Source of the DNA: Micromonospora chalcea
GTDB taxonomy: Bacteria > Actinomycetota > Actinomycetes > Mycobacteriales > Micromonosporaceae
Reading direction: 5' to 3'
Length of the DNA stretch: 54,164 nucleotides
Assembly: GCF_002926165.1 (NCBI RefSeq)
Contig: NZ_MAGP01000124.1
Span: forward strand, 1-54,164
Shown piece by piece: positions 36,714-44,914 of the stretch (position 1 is its first letter; each line of letters opens with the position of its first letter). The position numbers were made by a program, and so were the translations under genes. The notes below the pieces were generated by a model, which did not search any database, was not told the DNA's origin, and worked only from the letters and a program-made list of their open reading frames with translations.

Positions 36714-36757
36714 AAAAGGCTCATAGACCATGCAAAGTCGGGCGAACGCTGGCATTC

Positions 36758-39697
36758 CTATATCGACGTGCCTGCGTCCGACGGTAGGACTATGGGAGCA
36801 TCAAAATCCAGTCCGGTCGCTGGCATGCCGCAGCTAGTCAGTCCAAACCGTCGTAGCTGATCGGCGCTGGTGCAGTTGCTTGCCCGGTCCCACAGGTTGG
36901 CTAGGCACCACAACGCATCATCGTCGCCACGGTCGATAGCGCGCCGATACATGACCTCGGCTTCAGTGTAGTCCCCCGCCTGCTCGCGAAGCGCGGCCAG
37001 GTGCTTAAGCGCCTGCGTGTCACCGCGATCCGCAGCTTGACGATACAGAGGCTCAGCACCGAGGAGATTGCCTTCCCGTTCTCGCCATACGGCCAGGTTT
37101 TGCAGGATGTCGGTATAGCCGCGATCGGCAGCTTGTATGGCTAATGCTTCGGCGCCGACGCGATCGCCTGCTCGCTCCCGCAGCGGTGCCAGGTCTCGCA
37201 AAGCATTGGCGTCGCCACGGTCAGCGGCTTGTAGAGCGAGTGCCTCGGCGCTGGCGTGATCGCCCCTTCGTTCTCTCAGTTGCGACAGGTGCCACAACGC
37301 CCGAGTGTTGCCGTGGTTAGCCGCCTCAAGGGCTAACACCTCGGCGCCAGTTGCGTCCCCTGCCTGTTCCCGCAGCCGGGCTAGGTCCCACCACGCTTCT
37401 GTGTAGCCCCGATTGACCGCCAGCTGATACAAGTCAGCGGCGGAGGCGGTATCTCCGGCCGCCTGCCGTAACTCAGCTAGGTCCCGCAACGCCTGGATGT
37501 CGCCGCGGTCGGCCAACTGCTGGAACAAGTCGGCGGCGGAGGCGGTATCTCCGGCCGCCTGCCGTAACTCAGCTAGGTCCCGCAACGCCTGGATGTCGCC
37601 GCGGTTGGCAGCCTGCTGGTACAAGTCCATGGCTGCAGCGGTGTCCCCGGCGGCCTCGCATCGTTCAGCAAGGTCCCGCAGCAACTCGGTGTTGCCTTGA
37701 TCGGCGGCGCGGACAGCTATGGCTCCGGCGCCGGCAATGTCGCCTTCTCCGTAGCGATGTCGTACCAGATCCCGCAGCGCACGGGTGTCGCCGCCGCTAG
37801 CTGCCTCCAACGCCAGCATCTCGGCACCATCGGCGTCGCCGGCCTGCTGCCGCAGATGCGACAGGTCCCGCAACGCCCCCTTGTCGCCGCGCTCAGCTGC
37901 CTGCCGGTACAGGGCCACGGCGCGGGCACGATCAAACGTCATGCTGTGCTGGAAGGCAAGCTCACGCAGCACCTGTGTGTTGCCGTAGTCGGCGGCCTGG
38001 GTAGCGATGGCCTCGGCGCTCGCCGAATCCCCTAGCCGCTCAGCCGCCAAGGCCATGAGCCGCAACACGTCGGTATCGCCGTGATCGGCAGCTTGCTGAA
38101 GTAAGGCGGCGGCAGCGTCGCGGTCACCGTTCGACACTCGAAATCTAGCGAGGTACATGAGGCTGCGGCTGTCACCGTGAGCGACAGCCATCCGATAGAG
38201 GTTGACGGCGTGTTGGTATCGACCTCGTTTTCGAGCATGATCGGCAAGGCGACGTAGCAGGTCGGGGTCGCTGACGGTCTTAGCGGTAGCGATCCAAAAG
38301 CTGTCGGGAGGAAAAGCTGCAGCGCGTTCGGCGCGGCCACTCTGTTCCAAATAGTCGGCCAAGCGGTAGCGGGGTTCGCCAGATGAGTTGGCGAGGTCTC
38401 CAGGTCGGGCACGGATCCGTGTCAAGGGGCCGCGAACGCCGTGGCAGGGTTCTTCGGTGTAGTCCAAAGCCCTTTCAAGCCAACCTTCACCGGCCTGCTG
38501 CCATTCCAGATCGGTCAGATAGCCAGGGGCCGCCTGTTCCAATAGACTATGCGGGATCTGCACCGAATACCCAATCCGTCGTGCATCGATCGCTACGTCG
38601 ATAACAGCTCTGGCTGCAGGAAATGCATTGCGGTAGCGAGCCGACAACTCCGGCACACCGGCCAGGTGCTGGGTAACCCGCCCATCAGCGGCGTGCCTGA
38701 CGGCGTGCCTCAGTCGGACATCCCCAGTTGCGGCATCGGCCAGCGCTCTCAGTTCGGCTGCGGTGAAGGCCTCCGGGACCCGCATGTCGGCGCCAGAAAG
38801 CAGCTGTCGCGCTTGGGCGTACTGATCGGGTTTCTCCACCTTGGGAGCAGCCGTTAGCGTTGTCCAATACTCCGGCCACAGTGTCGCGAGAACCAGCACT
38901 GGACCCCGCGCCGGGTCGGCAAGCAGGGTCCGCAGCCCAGCCGCGATCCTTTCACCCACTCCAGGATCAGCCGTGAGCAGATAGTGCTGTGCTTCATTGA
39001 GCCATACCACTGTGCGCGGCCCCACATCAGCTACCGCCCGGGCAGCGGCCTCCGGACGAGAAGGGTCGATCGGATGCCAGAGCTGCCACCGCTCATCCAG
39101 GACCTGAATCGCCTCCCAGCAAGCCCGGGTCTTTCCGGTCGACGAGCCCCCCACCAGAACCACGAACTCGCTGCGTCCGTTGGCAGCGGACTGCACCGCC
39201 TCGCGGAGCCGTGCATCGTGTCCCCGAGACACATACGGTGGCATCTTCGGTAGCACGCCGTCGTGGCCGGGCACGTCCATCGCCCGGTGCACCTCCAGCC
39301 TCAGGGGATCGCAGTCGCTGATCGGCTTACCGAGCCGGGAGCGCTCCGGTACAGACCTGGCGGGGCGAGTCCGTGGCCGACCGGCGCGGGCGCTGTGGTC
39401 ACGGCGGGCCCGTTCGTGCAGCTCCTGCCACCAGGCCCAGCCCTCCGCTCGATAAGAGCTGGTTCGCTGTGCAGCCATGGGCTGCAGGAAGGTCACAAGA
39501 AACCTCACCGCTCGTGGGTCCTGCGGCAGGTGCCGACCACCGAACCAGTCGCTGAGGCTACGCGGCGCCAGCAGGACTGAGGGCTCCTGTCGTCCAGCCT
39601 GCTTAATCAGCAGCCGATGCTCCGGTCTACCAGCGGCCTCGTATAGCTCACGCAGTGCAGAAGCGAATCGGTCCGCGGCAGAGGACTCGGTCGTCAC
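36758..39697 (-). CDS. STAND-like NTPase with HTH-like N-terminus and TPR/Sel1 repeats
   Basis: A 979-aa protein from GTG 39697. Residues ~8-72 resemble an actinobacterial HTH-like module (FASALRELYEAAGRPEHRLL, SLSDWFGGRHLPQDPRAVRF). The NTPase has Walker A GGSSTGKT (183-190) and a Walker B-like strand RTVVWLNEAQHYL (~228-240), in which Asn replaces the usual Asp. From about 490 to 950 there are at least a dozen repeats of ~35 residues of the type AADRGDTQALRDLAELREQAG, arranged as TPR/Sel1-like pairs. Two adjacent units (about 37480-37620) are almost identical at DNA level. This is the sensor-NTPase-repeat architecture of STAND proteins, several of which are antiphage sensors. No separate effector domain is visible; the N-terminal module may play that part. 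Confidence 0.75.
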   Translation of the reverse strand: MTTESSAADRFASALRELYEAAGRPEHRLLIKQAGRQEPSVLLAPRSLSDWFGGRHLPQDPRAVRFLVTFLQPMAAQRTSSYRAEGWAWWQELHERARRDHSARAGRPRTRPARSVPERSRLGKPISDCDPLRLEVHRAMDVPGHDGVLPKMPPYVSRGHDARLREAVQSAANGRSEFVVLVGGSSTGKTRACWEAIQVLDERWQLWHPIDPSRPEAAARAVADVGPRTVVWLNEAQHYLLTADPGVGERIAAGLRTLLADPARGPVLVLATLWPEYWTTLTAAPKVEKPDQYAQARQLLSGADMRVPEAFTAAELRALADAATGDVRLRHAVRHAADGRVTQHLAGVPELSARYRNAFPAARAVIDVAIDARRIGYSVQIPHSLLEQAAPGYLTDLEWQQAGEGWLERALDYTEEPCHGVRGPLTRIRARPGDLANSSGEPRYRLADYLEQSGRAERAAAFPPDSFWIATAKTVSDPDLLRRLADHARKRGRYQHAVNLYRMAVAHGDSRSLMYLARFRVSNGDRDAAAALLQQAADHGDTDVLRLMALAAERLGDSASAEAIATQAADYGNTQVLRELAFQHSMTFDRARAVALYRQAAERGDKGALRDLSHLRQQAGDADGAEMLALEAASGGDTRALRDLVRHRYGEGDIAGAGAIAVRAADQGNTELLRDLAERCEAAGDTAAAMDLYQQAANRGDIQALRDLAELRQAAGDTASAADLFQQLADRGDIQALRDLAELRQAAGDTASAADLYQLAVNRGYTEAWWDLARLREQAGDATGAEVLALEAANHGNTRALWHLSQLRERRGDHASAEALALQAADRGDANALRDLAPLRERAGDRVGAEALAIQAADRGYTDILQNLAVWREREGNLLGAEPLYRQAADRGDTQALKHLAALREQAGDYTEAEVMYRRAIDRGDDDALWCLANLWDRASNCTSADQLRRFGLTSCGMPATGLDFDAPIVLPSDAGTSI

Positions 39698-39852
39698 CTG
39701 GCTACCCTCTTCGAGCCGGATCCGGGCCGGATCCGGGCCGGAGTTTTTCCCACCGGTTGCGACCTGGCCATTCCCGCATTTTAGCGGACGGCGGATCGCC
39801 GGAAAACGACCGGAGCGGCAGAAAAGAGCGACAGCAACGCCTCAGTTCGACT

Positions 39853-40038
39853 ATGGAGACCTGGATGCCGAACCTTCCTGACTTACTCGACACCACGGCA
39901 GCGACGGCCAGCGCCGGCGGGCTGCTCTACGCCACTACGGTGACGGCAGCGGCACTCACCGCCCTTCTCACCCGAACCCCCACCCGCCGCCGCACCGCCG
40001 TCGAGATCCTCAAGATCTTGCTTCGCCGCCGCTCGTAA
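39853..40038 (+). CDS. Small hypothetical membrane protein
   Basis: A 61-aa protein from ATG 39853 (METWMPNLPDLLDTTAATAS). One central hydrophobic helix (GGLLYATTVTAAALTALLTR) is followed by a basic tail (RTPTRRRTAVEILKILLRRR). It is divergent from the STAND-like gene and converges on the HsdR remnant. Small proteins of this kind are common in actinomycetes; function unknown. The ~155 bp before it, shared with the STAND gene, contain GGATCCGGGCC direct repeats and should hold both promoters. Confidence 0.5.
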   Translation: METWMPNLPDLLDTTAATASAGGLLYATTVTAAALTALLTRTPTRRRTAVEILKILLRRRS

Positions 40039-40085
40039 TGCACAACTTTGCCCGGGTCCCGGACCGGGACGGGACCCGGGCTTGG

Positions 40086-40784
40086 TCACACGTCCGTCCG
40101 CTGATCGATCGCTGCCTCGTAGAAGGCGTCCGCGAGCGCCATGATGACGGCGTTGATGTCCGGGCCGTCGCTGAAAAAGTAGACGGCCATTGTGTTGTGG
40201 GCCTCCTGGTTGTCGACGACCGCCTCAGTGACCGCCGCTTGAAGGTCCTGCGACTCCATGAACTGCCTCTTCGAGTTCACCTTGGCCTGGTTGACCAAGC
40301 CCGGATAGGCGAGCAGCCACTGCACGAGCCCTTGCACGAACTCACGGACCTGGGAGGCGGAAAACGACTCGGCACCGAAAAGGTCGTTCATCTTGTCGAT
40401 GACCACCTGTAGGGCGACGTACTTCGGTTCTCTCCGGGTGCCGGTGCCCGCAGCGCCGATGCCCTTGAGCTGGCCCTCACCGGTCAGTGAGGTGTCGGCC
40501 GCCGTCGCCTTGGTGTGCTTTACCCCGACCAGTACCACGTCGGAAAGGTCGACCTCTGCAGCCCAGGAGGCATCTGCGATGACCTTCTCAAGGAGCCGCA
40601 GGAAAATCGACAGGGGCTCCATGTAGGGGTCGCCGTAGTTGACGATCTGGCTCATGAAGTCGTAAAGCCGGACGTAGGTGGAGACGTCCTTGCGGAACAG
40701 GTCGAGGGTGTTAAGGGTGACCTTGTCGTCGGCCTCCATCGCTGCCGCATAGCGGCGGGCGAAGTCGTTCTTGGCCAGGCTCAT
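40086..40784 (-). pseudogene. C-terminal remnant of a type I restriction HsdR subunit
   Basis: 232 codons from ATG 40784 (MSLAKNDFARRYAAAMEADD). The text LDLFRKDVSTYVRLYDFMSQ, IVNYGDPYMEPLSIFLRLLE, VDLSDVVLVGVKHTKAT, FSASQVREFVQGLVQWLL, and AKVNSKRQFMESQDLQAAVT..VVDNQEAHNTMA is the helical C-terminal region of type I restriction endonuclease R subunits, which normally follows an endonuclease and a two-RecA helicase part of about 800 residues. None of that is present upstream, nor are hsdM or hsdS in the window. This is the end of a deleted restriction system, right beside the tRNA junction. Confidence 0.8.
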
Positions 40785-41066
40785 CGCCGCGCGTGCCGTC
40801 CGAACAGGCGCCGCACAGTCTACGACCGGTGCCCTTGCGCGACGGGTCCGTCCTGCTGCCCTTATCCCCGCACGCCGACTTCGCCCCCATCGCTGGCCAC
40901 AGGACTCGCCATATGGAGCGCCGAACGGAGGGCCCATCGACCCGCGCCGCCAGCAGGCCCGTAAGCCACAACCGGCGCGCCATGATGGGCGCCGGTAGCG
41001 GTACTTCTCAAGAGACCGACAGGCAACACCGCACGACGCAGCCGGACACCAGCGCGCCGGACACCC

Positions 41067-41084
41067 TGCTCCCGATCTGCTCCC
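41067..41084 (+). repeat. TGCTCCC-N4-TGCTCCC element by the tRNA
   Basis: Two TGCTCCC units 11 bp apart (one helical turn). The same pair ends both iteron repeats, at 3833-3850 and 20625-20642. Lying 75 bp from the tRNA 3' end, it suggests an attachment-site half, recombinase-binding in nature (inference). Confidence 0.55.
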
Positions 41085-41103
41085 AATTCAAGGGGCAAGA
41101 CGG

Positions 41104-41142
41104 CAGACGCCCGTTACCGGCTACTCCGGCGACGGGCGTCTG
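41104..41142 (-). terminator. Hairpin downstream of tRNA-Val
   Basis: CAGACGCCCGT and ACGGGCGTCTG form an 11-bp perfect stem, with a CCGG/CCGG inner pairing around CTACT, 16 nt after the tRNA 3' end. It is probably the tRNA terminator. No strong T-run follows. Confidence 0.6.
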
Positions 41143-41157
41143 ACCTGCATACATGCA

Positions 41158-41232
41158 TGGTGGGCGATACTGGGATCGAACCAGTGACCTCTTCGGTGTG
41201 AACGAAGCGCTCTCCCGCTGAGCTAATCGCCC
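41158..41232 (-). tRNA. tRNA-Val (CAC anticodon)
   Basis: Read on the minus strand it starts GGGCGATTAGCTCAGCGGGA, with acceptor stem GGGCGAT/ATCGCCC and D arm GCTC/GAGC. The anticodon stem CTTCG/CGAAG holds the loop TTCACAC (anticodon CAC, for GUG). The T arm is ACTGG TTCGATC CCAGT, and CCA is encoded (ACCA). The 3' end points to the accessory region on its left, the usual geometry of an integration target. No second copy of the 3' end was found in the window. Confidence 0.95.
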
Positions 41233-41282
41233 TCAGCGCGCATGACTCTACCCGATCACCCGCCCGGACCAAAAACCGGCCC

Positions 41283-41822
41283 TCAGTGCGTCGCGAGGTA
41301 GTGCAGCGCCTGCGCCACGACGTCGATGCCGAGGCTGTACTTGAGCGACAGCCACACCACGACGGACACGAACACGAGCCCGACCGCGCCCAACACGAAC
41401 CGCACTCCCAGTGACTGTCGCTTCACCCATTGCGTCCAGGAGTTGACGTGCCGGCGGGTGAACGCGAGCAGCCGTCGCGCCCAGTGGAACTCGACGGCCC
41501 AGACGCCGAGGCCGGCGATGACCAGCAGCCAGCCGGGCCCGGGCAGCGGGATCAGCGCGATGCCGACGGTGACCACGATCGCGCCGAGGATGCCGATGAA
41601 GATCTTCAGGGCGACGCGGCCGGTGGGGTTGGCACGGATGAGTTCGAGGGTGGTGTGCAGGCGCAGCCGCCAGCCACGCCGGCGTCGGCGCTGCTCCATG
41701 AGAGCGCCTCGCGACCGCCCTTCCACAGGCACCTCGTACCCCCGACTTTCGGCTGTTCGGGCCGCACCTTTCGGCGAATCGCCAGTGGTCCGCGACGTCA
41801 CCGACCCGCCCCCCGTGACCAT
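41283..41822 (-). CDS. PGPGW-motif transmembrane protein (TIGR02611 family)
   Basis: A 179-aa protein from ATG 41822, preceded by GGGGGTGGAA; a shorter start at ATG 41699 (MEQRRRRRGWRLRLHTTLEL) is possible. There are transmembrane helices around ALKIFIGILGAIVVTVGIAL and GWLLVIAGLGVWAVEF, with the diagnostic PLPGPGW motif between them, and a third at FVLGAVGLVFVSVVVWLSL. This family is widespread and single-copy in actinobacteria; its function is not known. It is the first chromosomal gene beyond the tRNA. Confidence 0.85.
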   Translation of the reverse strand: MVTGGGSVTSRTTGDSPKGAARTAESRGYEVPVEGRSRGALMEQRRRRRGWRLRLHTTLELIRANPTGRVALKIFIGILGAIVVTVGIALIPLPGPGWLLVIAGLGVWAVEFHWARRLLAFTRRHVNSWTQWVKRQSLGVRFVLGAVGLVFVSVVVWLSLKYSLGIDVVAQALHYLATH

Positions 41823-42096
41823 TTCCACCCCCAGTGTCGCGCGGGACCGTCACCCCTGCTGACGACTGGACGTTACCGGAGTAAGTCGACGACTGAACCA
41901 CCCGTTGCCGGGCGGGACGACGGAGTGGGCGGAACCGGAAATTCTACGTGGGGCCGAGTGGTTCCCGGGGGCTTTCGGAACCCCTTCCCACCACTGGGTG
42001 AAGTCAGCGTATGGCGGAGCGTAGCCAGGAGCAGCACCTGAGTATGGGAAAAGCGGGACACGCGCGTTCCGCAGCGGTGCCGGGGGGAGAACGTCC

Positions 42097-42528
42097 ATGA
42101 GTGTCATCCGACCGACGACCGTAGAGGTCGAGACGTCGCTAAGGCTCGTCGCGCCTGACGCCACCGCCTTGCCGGTGCGTGCCAGTCTGCGTTACGACCC
42201 TGCTGACCCGTATGCGGTCCATGTCCTGTTTCACGCCGAGTCCGCCGGTGGCGAGGCGGTGAGCTGGTCGTTCGCACGCGAACTCCTGGTCACCGGGCTC
42301 GACGAACCGGCCGGCATCGGTGATGTGCGGGTCTGGCCGTGGGCCACACCGCGCGGCGACTTCGTCGCGCTCGCGCTGTCGTCCCCGGACGGCAACGCCC
42401 TGTTCGAGGTTCCGCGCAGCGTGCTGGTGCGCTTCCTGCGCCGGACCTACGTCGTCGTCCCGCGCGGCCGTGAGGCCGAGCACCTGGACGTCGACACCGC
42501 GGTGAACCGGCTGCTCGCCGGTCGCTGA
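42097..42528 (+). CDS. ssgB: SsgB-like sporulation and cell-division protein (SsgA family)
   Basis: A 143-aa protein matching the SsgA-like family closely: LRLVAPDATALPVRASLRYD, PADPYAVHVLFHAESAGGEA, VSWSFARELLVTGLDEPAG, GDVRVWPWATPRGDFVALAL and SSPDGNALFEVPRSVLVRFL. In Streptomyces SsgB recruits FtsZ to the sites of sporulation septa together with SsgA; in Micromonosporaceae the SsgB-type member is the conserved one. Start ATG 42097, with GGGGGAGAACGTCC upstream. The symbol rests on similarity alone. The ~270-bp region before it, up to the PGPGW gene, should carry the divergent promoters. Confidence 0.88.
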   Translation: MSVIRPTTVEVETSLRLVAPDATALPVRASLRYDPADPYAVHVLFHAESAGGEAVSWSFARELLVTGLDEPAGIGDVRVWPWATPRGDFVALALSSPDGNALFEVPRSVLVRFLRRTYVVVPRGREAEHLDVDTAVNRLLAGR

Positions 42529-42538
42529 CACGGCAACA

Positions 42539-42579
42539 CCCGGGGCCGCGCGGATCTGCCGAGTCCGCGCGGCCCCGGG
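42539..42579. terminator. Strong bidirectional hairpin terminator
   Basis: CCCGGGGCCGCGCGGA and its exact complement form a 16-bp stem around a 9-nt loop, between the convergent ssgB-like and SDR genes. It should stop transcription from both sides. Confidence 0.85.
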
Positions 42580-42599
42580 CCGTCTCACCGGGGTACGCC

Positions 42600-43382
42600 T
42601 CAGCCGCGCGTGGTGATTCCGCCGTCGACCGGGATGACCGCGCCGGTCAGGTACGCGCCGGCGCGCGACGCCAGGTAGATCGCCGTGCCCGCCATGTCCT
42701 CGGGCCGTCCGATCCGGCCCAGCGGCACCTGTTGCTCGATCGCCGAGCGCGACTCGGGGTTGTCGAGCGCGAAGGCCATCATCTTGCTCTCGAACGGGCC
42801 GGGCGCGATCGCGTTGACGGTGATCCGCTCGCCGGCGAGCTGGTGGGCGAGGCTGCGGGTGAGCATGTGCACGGCGGCCTTGGTGGCCGAGTACGCGTAC
42901 ACCTCCATCCACGGCACCCGGATGCCGTCGACCGATCCGATGTTGATCACGCGGGCGGGGTCGTCGGCGCCGGCCGCGGCGCGCAGTTGCGGCAGCAGCG
43001 CGGTGGTGAGCCGGAAGACGGCCTTGACGTTGACCGCCCAGAGCTTGTCGAAGGCGCCCTCCGGGTACTCCTCCAGCGGCGCGCCCCAGGTGGCGCCCGC
43101 GTTGTTCACCAGCACGTGCAGCCGGTCGTGGCGTTCCCGCACGGCTTCGGCGAGCGCCAGCGCGCCCGCGTCGCTGCCGAGGTCGGCCGGGATCGCCTCG
43201 CAGTGCCCTTCGGCGGAGAGTTCCTTGGCGACCGACTCGCACACGTCGGCCTTGCGCGAGGAGATGATCACCTTTGCGCCGGCCCGTACGAAGCCCTGCG
43301 CGATCATCAGCCCGATCCCCCGCGAACCGCCGGTGACCAGGACCGTCTTGCCGTCGACCGAGAACAGTTCCGTCATGCCCAT
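42600..43382 (-). CDS. SDR-family oxidoreductase (FabG-like)
   Basis: A 260-aa classical short-chain dehydrogenase. Cofactor motif TGGSRGIG (~17-24); VLVNNAGATWG (~90); catalytic Ser in INIGSVDGIRVP; the Tyr and Lys of YAYSATKAA; then ITVNAIAPGPFESKM and YLTGAVIPVDGG. Arg and Lys after strand 2 (SSRKADV) favour NADP. The substrate cannot be told: 3-oxoacyl-ACP reductase or a related alcohol dehydrogenase. It is divergent from an AraC-type regulator with a perfect palindrome between them, so regulation by that or another repressor is plausible. Confidence 0.9.
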   Translation of the reverse strand: MGMTELFSVDGKTVLVTGGSRGIGLMIAQGFVRAGAKVIISSRKADVCESVAKELSAEGHCEAIPADLGSDAGALALAEAVRERHDRLHVLVNNAGATWGAPLEEYPEGAFDKLWAVNVKAVFRLTTALLPQLRAAAGADDPARVINIGSVDGIRVPWMEVYAYSATKAAVHMLTRSLAHQLAGERITVNAIAPGPFESKMMAFALDNPESRSAIEQQVPLGRIGRPEDMAGTAIYLASRAGAYLTGAVIPVDGGITTRG

Positions 43383-43427
43383 CCCATCGCCGTCGCCCGG
43401 CCGCGGGCCGGTCGGCCGACCCGGGGC

Positions 43428-43441
43428 TTACCGCTCGGTAA
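43428..43441. promoter_or_regulatory. Palindromic operator candidate TTACCGCTCGGTAA
   Basis: A perfect 14-bp palindrome (6-bp half sites, 2-bp centre) lies about 45 bp before the SDR start and 95 bp before the AraC-type gene. Size and symmetry suit a TetR-type dimer, so an unlinked repressor is as likely as the neighbouring regulator. Confidence 0.5.
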
Positions 43442-43535
43442 CCTAACCGTCGGCCGTGCGTGCCGACAAGACCGCCTCCGCGCGGGCGAAACCGTCGAGA
43501 TGCAACGTGCGGCCGGGCCGGTTACCGTCGGGGAG

Positions 43536-44450
43536 ATGGTCACTACCGGTCAGCCCTCCCCGGCCACCCGCACCGGCCCGCCGGAGTCGCGCCCCGGCGC
43601 CGACGAGATCCTCACCGGTGCGCTCGGCGACCTCGCCGCCGAGCCCGGCTGGCCCCGGCCGGTCCTGCTCGACCGCGACGTGCTGATCCTGGTCACGCAC
43701 GGTCATGGCACCGCCGAGCTGGACTTCCGGCCGGTGCCCTGCCGGCCCGGCACACTGCTGCGCGCGTACCCCGGTCAGGTGTTGCGGTGCGTCGGCGCGC
43801 AGCTCGACGCGACAGTGGTGAGCTGGCGGCCGGACGCGCTGGCCGGCCTCGACGTCGACCCGGACGCGGTGCCCGCCCACCGTCAGCTCGCCGGTGAGGA
43901 CGAGGACGCGGTGATCAGCGAGGTCAGCCAGCTCGCGGTGGACGCCGAACGGCACGCGATGGTGCCTCCCGCCGCGGCGCTGCTGCGTCACCAGCTCGCG
44001 GTGCTGCTGCTGCGGCTGAGCCTGCTGCCACACCCGGAGAACGGGGCCGCGCCCCGCGCCGAGACCGACACGTTCCGGCGGCTGTGCCGCGAGGTGGAAC
44101 GCGGCTACCGGCACACCCGCCGGGTGGAGGACTACGCCGCCCAGCTGGGCTGTTCGGTGCGTACGCTGACCCGGGCCTGCCTGGCGGTGACCGGGCGCAG
44201 CGCCAAGCAGGTCATCGACGAGCGGGTCGCGTTGCAGGCGTGCCGGCTGCTGGCCGCCACCGACGAGTCGATCGCCCGGATCGGCCGGGACCTGGGTTTT
44301 CCCGAGCCGACGAACTTCGGCCGCTTCTTCACCCGGGAGGTCGGGGTGAGCCCGGGGACGTTCCGGGCCAACCGGGAGCGCCCGCTACCCGTCCGTCTGG
44401 TGCGACCACGGCCGCCCGCCGACTCCCCCGCACCCACCGGCCAGGCATGA
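43536..44450 (+). CDS. AraC-family transcriptional regulator
   Basis: A 304-aa protein. ATG 43536 follows GGGAG directly, so the true start may be an in-frame GTG nearby. The N-terminus is a cupin-like sensor domain (RPVLLDRDVLILVTHGHGTA, RPGTLLRAYPGQVLRC). The C-terminal ~100 residues form the double helix-turn-helix: VEDYAAQLGCSVRTLTRACL, AKQVIDERVALQACRLLAAT, IARIGRDLGFPEPTNFGRFF, VGVSPGTFRANR. It probably controls itself and the divergent SDR gene. The effector is unknown. Confidence 0.9.
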   Translation: MVTTGQPSPATRTGPPESRPGADEILTGALGDLAAEPGWPRPVLLDRDVLILVTHGHGTAELDFRPVPCRPGTLLRAYPGQVLRCVGAQLDATVVSWRPDALAGLDVDPDAVPAHRQLAGEDEDAVISEVSQLAVDAERHAMVPPAAALLRHQLAVLLLRLSLLPHPENGAAPRAETDTFRRLCREVERGYRHTRRVEDYAAQLGCSVRTLTRACLAVTGRSAKQVIDERVALQACRLLAATDESIARIGRDLGFPEPTNFGRFFTREVGVSPGTFRANRERPLPVRLVRPRPPADSPAPTGQA

Positions 44451-44457
44451 TGGCACT

Positions 44458-44913
44458 GTGCAGATCTCCGCGCGCGGCGACTACGCGGTCCGGGCAGCCC
44501 TGAGCCTGGCCACCGCGTACCCCACCCTGCTGTCCACCCAGGCCATCGCGGCGGAGCAGGACATGCCGCGCAAGTTCCTCGAGGCGGTCCTGGCCGACCT
44601 GCGCCGGGCCGGGGTCGTCCGGGCCCAGCGCGGCGCCGAGGGCGGCTACACGCTGGCCCGGCCGCCGCGCGAGATCACCATCGGGCACGTGTTGCGCGCC
44701 GTCGACGGCCCGCTCGCCGGGGTACGCGGGCTGCGCCCCGAGGAGACGCAGTACGAGGGGGCGGCGGAGAACCTGCCCCGCCTCTGGGTGGCGGTACGCG
44801 CCTCGGTGCGCCGGGTGGTCGACGAGGTGAGCCTGGACGAGCTGGTCAGCGGCCGGCTGCCGGCGCACGTGCGCAAGCTGACCGCCCAGCCGGACGCGTG
44901 GGAGCCGCGCTGA
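44458..44913 (+). CDS. Rrf2-family transcriptional regulator
   Basis: A 151-aa protein from GTG 44458, 7 nt after the AraC-type gene. Winged-helix motif: MQISARGDYAVRAALSLATA, STQAIAAEQDMPRKFLEAVL, LRRAGVVRAQRGAEGGYTLA, RPPREITIGHVLRAVDGPLA. There is no cysteine at all, so it cannot hold the Fe-S cluster of IscR/NsrR; it resembles the cluster-free, CymR-like branch that senses sulfur or cysteine status. Its stop lies 1 nt from the stop of the convergent sulfur operon, which supports a role in controlling that operon. Confidence 0.88.
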   Translation: MQISARGDYAVRAALSLATAYPTLLSTQAIAAEQDMPRKFLEAVLADLRRAGVVRAQRGAEGGYTLARPPREITIGHVLRAVDGPLAGVRGLRPEETQYEGAAENLPRLWVAVRASVRRVVDEVSLDELVSGRLPAHVRKLTAQPDAWEPR

Positions 44914-44914
44914 C

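Larger units (their letters stand above)
35463..36722 (+). mobile_element. IS5-family element with an adjacent inverted partial copy
   Basis: A complete element lies at 35806-36722 (917 bp; ends GAGCCTTTTCCAGCC on the left and GAGCCTTTTTCATCC, reverse complement, on the right). Directly to its left, 35463-35807 is an inverted copy of its last 345 bp (36378-36722). I saw only a two-base difference (GCAGAACG against GCAAGACG). The two arms face each other around ~570 bp, so the whole structure can fold into a long hairpin. This fits a recent adjacent inversion or insertion of one copy into another, with loss of the rest. Confidence 0.85.

Noticed and set aside
37480..37620. 105-bp tandem repeat considered as a noncoding repeat
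   Set aside because: It keeps frame as 35-codon units within the TPR/Sel1 region of the STAND-like gene, so it is a coding repeat.
42139..43242. 367-aa minus-strand frame over ssgB and the SDR gene
   Set aside because: Out of frame with a strongly supported SDR protein and antisense to the SsgB-like gene; Arg/Pro-rich composition.
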